Of a DNA stretch of 64,000 nucleotides, positions 62,407 through 64,000 are shown piece by piece. The notes beneath the pieces are model-generated. The model saw only the letters and a list, made by a program, of their open reading frames with translations. It was not told where the DNA came from and ran no database searches. Position 1 is the first letter of the stretch, and each line of letters starts with the position of its first letter. Both the position numbers and the translations under genes were made by a program. The stretch is from Terrimonas sp. (GTDB taxonomy: Bacteria > Bacteroidota > Bacteroidia > Chitinophagales > Chitinophagaceae): positions 1-64,000 of the forward strand of contig NZ_QCZJ01000011.1 of assembly GCF_003075435.1 (NCBI RefSeq), in the 5' to 3' direction.

Positions 62407-63042
62407 CTATAGCTTGTCACGTTCCTCATCAAAATATTTTTTAGCCTCATTAATATTGATGGGTTGTAGTGCTTCATTCCGCAGCATGTTAATTATTTCA
62501 TCTGCTTTTGAAAGCACTTTTTCATAATCCGGAGGTGAAAAATTATACGCCATAAAATGTGCGATTGAGTTTTCCCTCCAGAAATAATTATGATTTGACC
62601 ACATTGTTTTTTTTAGATTTCTTTTCTCTATCTCCGCTGTATCTTCAAAAGCGAGTTTTCTTCCGCGGTAGTGCGAATTAAAGAAGATATGAATATTAAC
62701 AGATGGTTTTTCGAGTCCCCAGTTGTATATTATTATTACAGGATATTTTGAGATATAGCCAATTATAAAATTATTTTCACGGGTAAAACCATTTAGCAAT
62801 AGCTCTCTGAAAGGCGATTTGGAAAATCGTTTTTCCCTTTTGGCAGGTCCCCATTTGGTATCCTGTAAGTAATAGATGGTACCGGCTAATAAAGAAGATA
62901 TTAATGCCCCGGAAAATATTATTAACAAATTTACGAGGAAAGAGTTAGGTGATTTAATGAAGATAATACCCAGGAGAAATTGAACGAGAAATGCAACAGC
63001 AGGTACCAGGTAATATTTTTTAATATTATTTTTAATAGACAT
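62407..63042 (-). CDS. two-helix membrane protein of unknown function
   Basis: A 211-aa protein. After a basic start (MSIKNNIKKYYL) come two transmembrane helices (about 12-30 and 35-60), then a cytosolic domain. That domain has ENNFIIGYISKYPVIIIYNW, NIHIFFNSHYRGRKL and a helical end (YEKVLSKADEIINMLRNEAL). No family recognised. It stops 34 bases before the chosen start of the downstream secreted protein on the same strand, so the two are probably one unit. Confidence 0.65.
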   Translation of the reverse strand: MSIKNNIKKYYLVPAVAFLVQFLLGIIFIKSPNSFLVNLLIIFSGALISSLLAGTIYYLQDTKWGPAKREKRFSKSPFRELLLNGFTRENNFIIGYISKYPVIIIYNWGLEKPSVNIHIFFNSHYRGRKLAFEDTAEIEKRNLKKTMWSNHNYFWRENSIAHFMAYNFSPPDYEKVLSKADEIINMLRNEALQPININEAKKYFDEERDKL

Positions 63043-63805
63043 AAGCTATATATAATCGTTAGGTTGATTTATTTATTGCTTTCCGTACTTGCCATTCTTT
63101 TCCGGTTCAATTGTACTGTAAACATAAACAAGTAATGCCTGTTTTATTTGATCTGCCTGCTTAAGCATGACAACTTAAGAAACAACAGCTTCACAATGCA
63201 TGCTCCAGGTGCGGTCTTCTTTACATAATTAGGGTAGCACCTACGGCGCATAATTGAAAATTATCCTTTTGTTTACAAACGGGTTGTGCCGATGGCACGG
63301 AAAAGAAAGCAGGACAACGGGAAAAATGAGTGATGAGGGTGGTATGAGAAATGTGAGATATAAAACGTGAGACGTGTATTGCTGAAGCTGACGGCTGATA
63401 GCCCATTGTGTCCTGCCGCATAGCGGCTACCTGTTGGCAGCAAATATACCGAACGTTTTATTTGCCCGTCAGGGGATACCCCTAATGTAAAGTGATCAGT
63501 GAAATACTGAAAAACATTTCATCCCCATGCCGGAACTACCGATCCTTTGCCCGCTATTCAAATCTGTCTGCAGGCATGGTTTAAACCTTCCGGGCTTGAG
63601 TTGACGGCTATGGTGAGACACCTGCCTGCAAAATTTGAAATGCGCACTTCTTTGTTCTTCTTCGTAAACTATACTAATTTAGGGATAACACTGCCGGTAT
63701 GCTTGCCAGGCGTCTTTGCCCGGCAAATTTTCTTATCGCCTTGGACGATTATTGATAGCGTTAACTGGTATCAATTTTGTTTTACTTTTTGTATAAAATT
63801 AAGTT
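63043..63805. other. 763-base intergenic region before ku
   Basis: No convincing gene. It contains small hairpins such as GCCGCATAGCGGC (63416-63430 area) and GTGCCGATGGCAC (63287-63299 area), and phrase repeats (GTGAGATATAAAACGTGAGA, GCTGACGGCTGATAGCCC) near 63345-63402. A 110-codon plus-strand frame from 63547 overlaps the ku start and has no recognisable product. Confidence 0.5.
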
Positions 63806-64000
63806 ATGAAAGCAATATGGACGGGAGCCATCGGCTTCGGGCTGGTAAATATTCCTGTAAAACTATATGCCGCTACTGAAGAGAGCAACCTTGATCTCGA
63901 TATGCTTGATAAAAAAGATCACAGTAATATCAGGTTTAAACGAGTGAATGAAAAAACAGGCAGGGAAGTAGCATGGGCTAATATTATAAAAGCATACGAT
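63806..64000 (+). CDS. ku: Ku protein for non-homologous end joining, 5' part
   Basis: The ATG at 63806 opens a frame that runs off the window after 65 codons. The N-terminus [20 protein letters not shown], then [31 protein letters not shown] and NIIKAYD is the clear start of bacterial Ku (family Ku70/Ku80 homodimer). Ku threads onto DNA ends and recruits LigD for end joining. The ligase gene often lies nearby and may follow outside the window. Confidence 0.93.
   Translation, partial: MKAIWTGAIGFGLVNIPVKLYAATEESNLDLDMLDKKDHSNIRFKRVNEKTGREVAWANIIKAYD

Noticed and set aside
63547-63879. 110-codon plus-strand frame before and into ku
   Set aside because: It overlaps the clear ku start in another frame and has no recognisable product.

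Overview
The window looks like a chromosomal segment of a Bacteroidota bacterium, most probably a member of the Chitinophagaceae/Chitinophagales. The reasons are the gene content (DUF5686 and OmpA/TSP3 outer-membrane proteins, a MoxR-DUF58-DUF4350-DUF4129-SpoIIM-RDD cluster, DUF1343, DUF6882, SlyD-type FKBP, many lipoproteins) and several promoters of the Bacteroidota type (-33 TTTG, -7 TAnnTTTG). I saw no rRNA, tRNA, CRISPR array or intact prophage or IS element. The genus is an inference.

Layout. 0.2-4.8 kb: an SDR oxidoreductase and three envelope genes (L,D-transpeptidase, RlpA, OmpA/TSP3), with clear terminators. 4.86-5.16 kb: an 88-bp tandem repeat. 5.4-19.8 kb: a one-directional cluster that is the most unusual part of the window. 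It begins with an ECF sigma factor and a membrane anti-sigma-like protein carrying periplasmic TPRs. Two paralogous exported TPR-CHAT (caspase-like) proteins of about 930 aa follow, then eight secreted or membrane proteins (beta-barrel, lipoproteins, DUF4282, PQQ-like). A short 3' relic of a third CHAT gene lies inside the cluster. 19.9-22.3 kb: Dps and a lipoprotein subtilase. 22.5-28.8 kb: the MoxR/DUF58 cluster with SpoIIM and a divergent RDD protein. 29-33.5 kb: a GH29 fucosidase, a Na+/H+ antiporter and a FUSC-family membrane protein.

33.7-35.3 kb: two copies of a group II intron 3' end (domains V and VI), both carrying the same 20-bp palindromic insert, flank a HTH/DUF2975 regulatory pair and degraded coding sequence. 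35.3-42.2 kb: a DUF6882 lipoprotein and a complete tripartite RND efflux operon (TolC, adaptor, pump) with a palindrome over its -33 box. 42.4-49.5 kb: GH20 hexosaminidase, PrmC, SlyD-like FKBP, a 40-aa membrane microprotein, a NamZ-like DUF1343 exo-muramidase, Fmt and a NagX-like DUF5009 membrane protein; part of this set could serve cell-wall amino-sugar salvage. 49.5-64 kb: a ModF-like twin ABC ATPase whose start codon lies in a terminator-like hairpin, a HAD hydrolase with an Asp-to-Asn change in motif I, a sulfatase, TrhO, a DUF5686 protein, a penicillin acylase-type Ntn hydrolase, MiaE, two small uncharacterised genes and the 5' end of a Ku (NHEJ) gene cut by the window edge.

How it fits together. 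Much of the window serves the cell envelope: wall crosslinking, outer-membrane anchoring, efflux and glycan hydrolysis. The sigma/anti-sigma/TPR-CHAT cluster is best read as a regulated extracytoplasmic protease module, but its trigger, substrates and targets cannot be seen in the sequence. Many intergenic spaces, especially at operon ends, hold families of short phrase-like repeats often arranged as inverted pairs.
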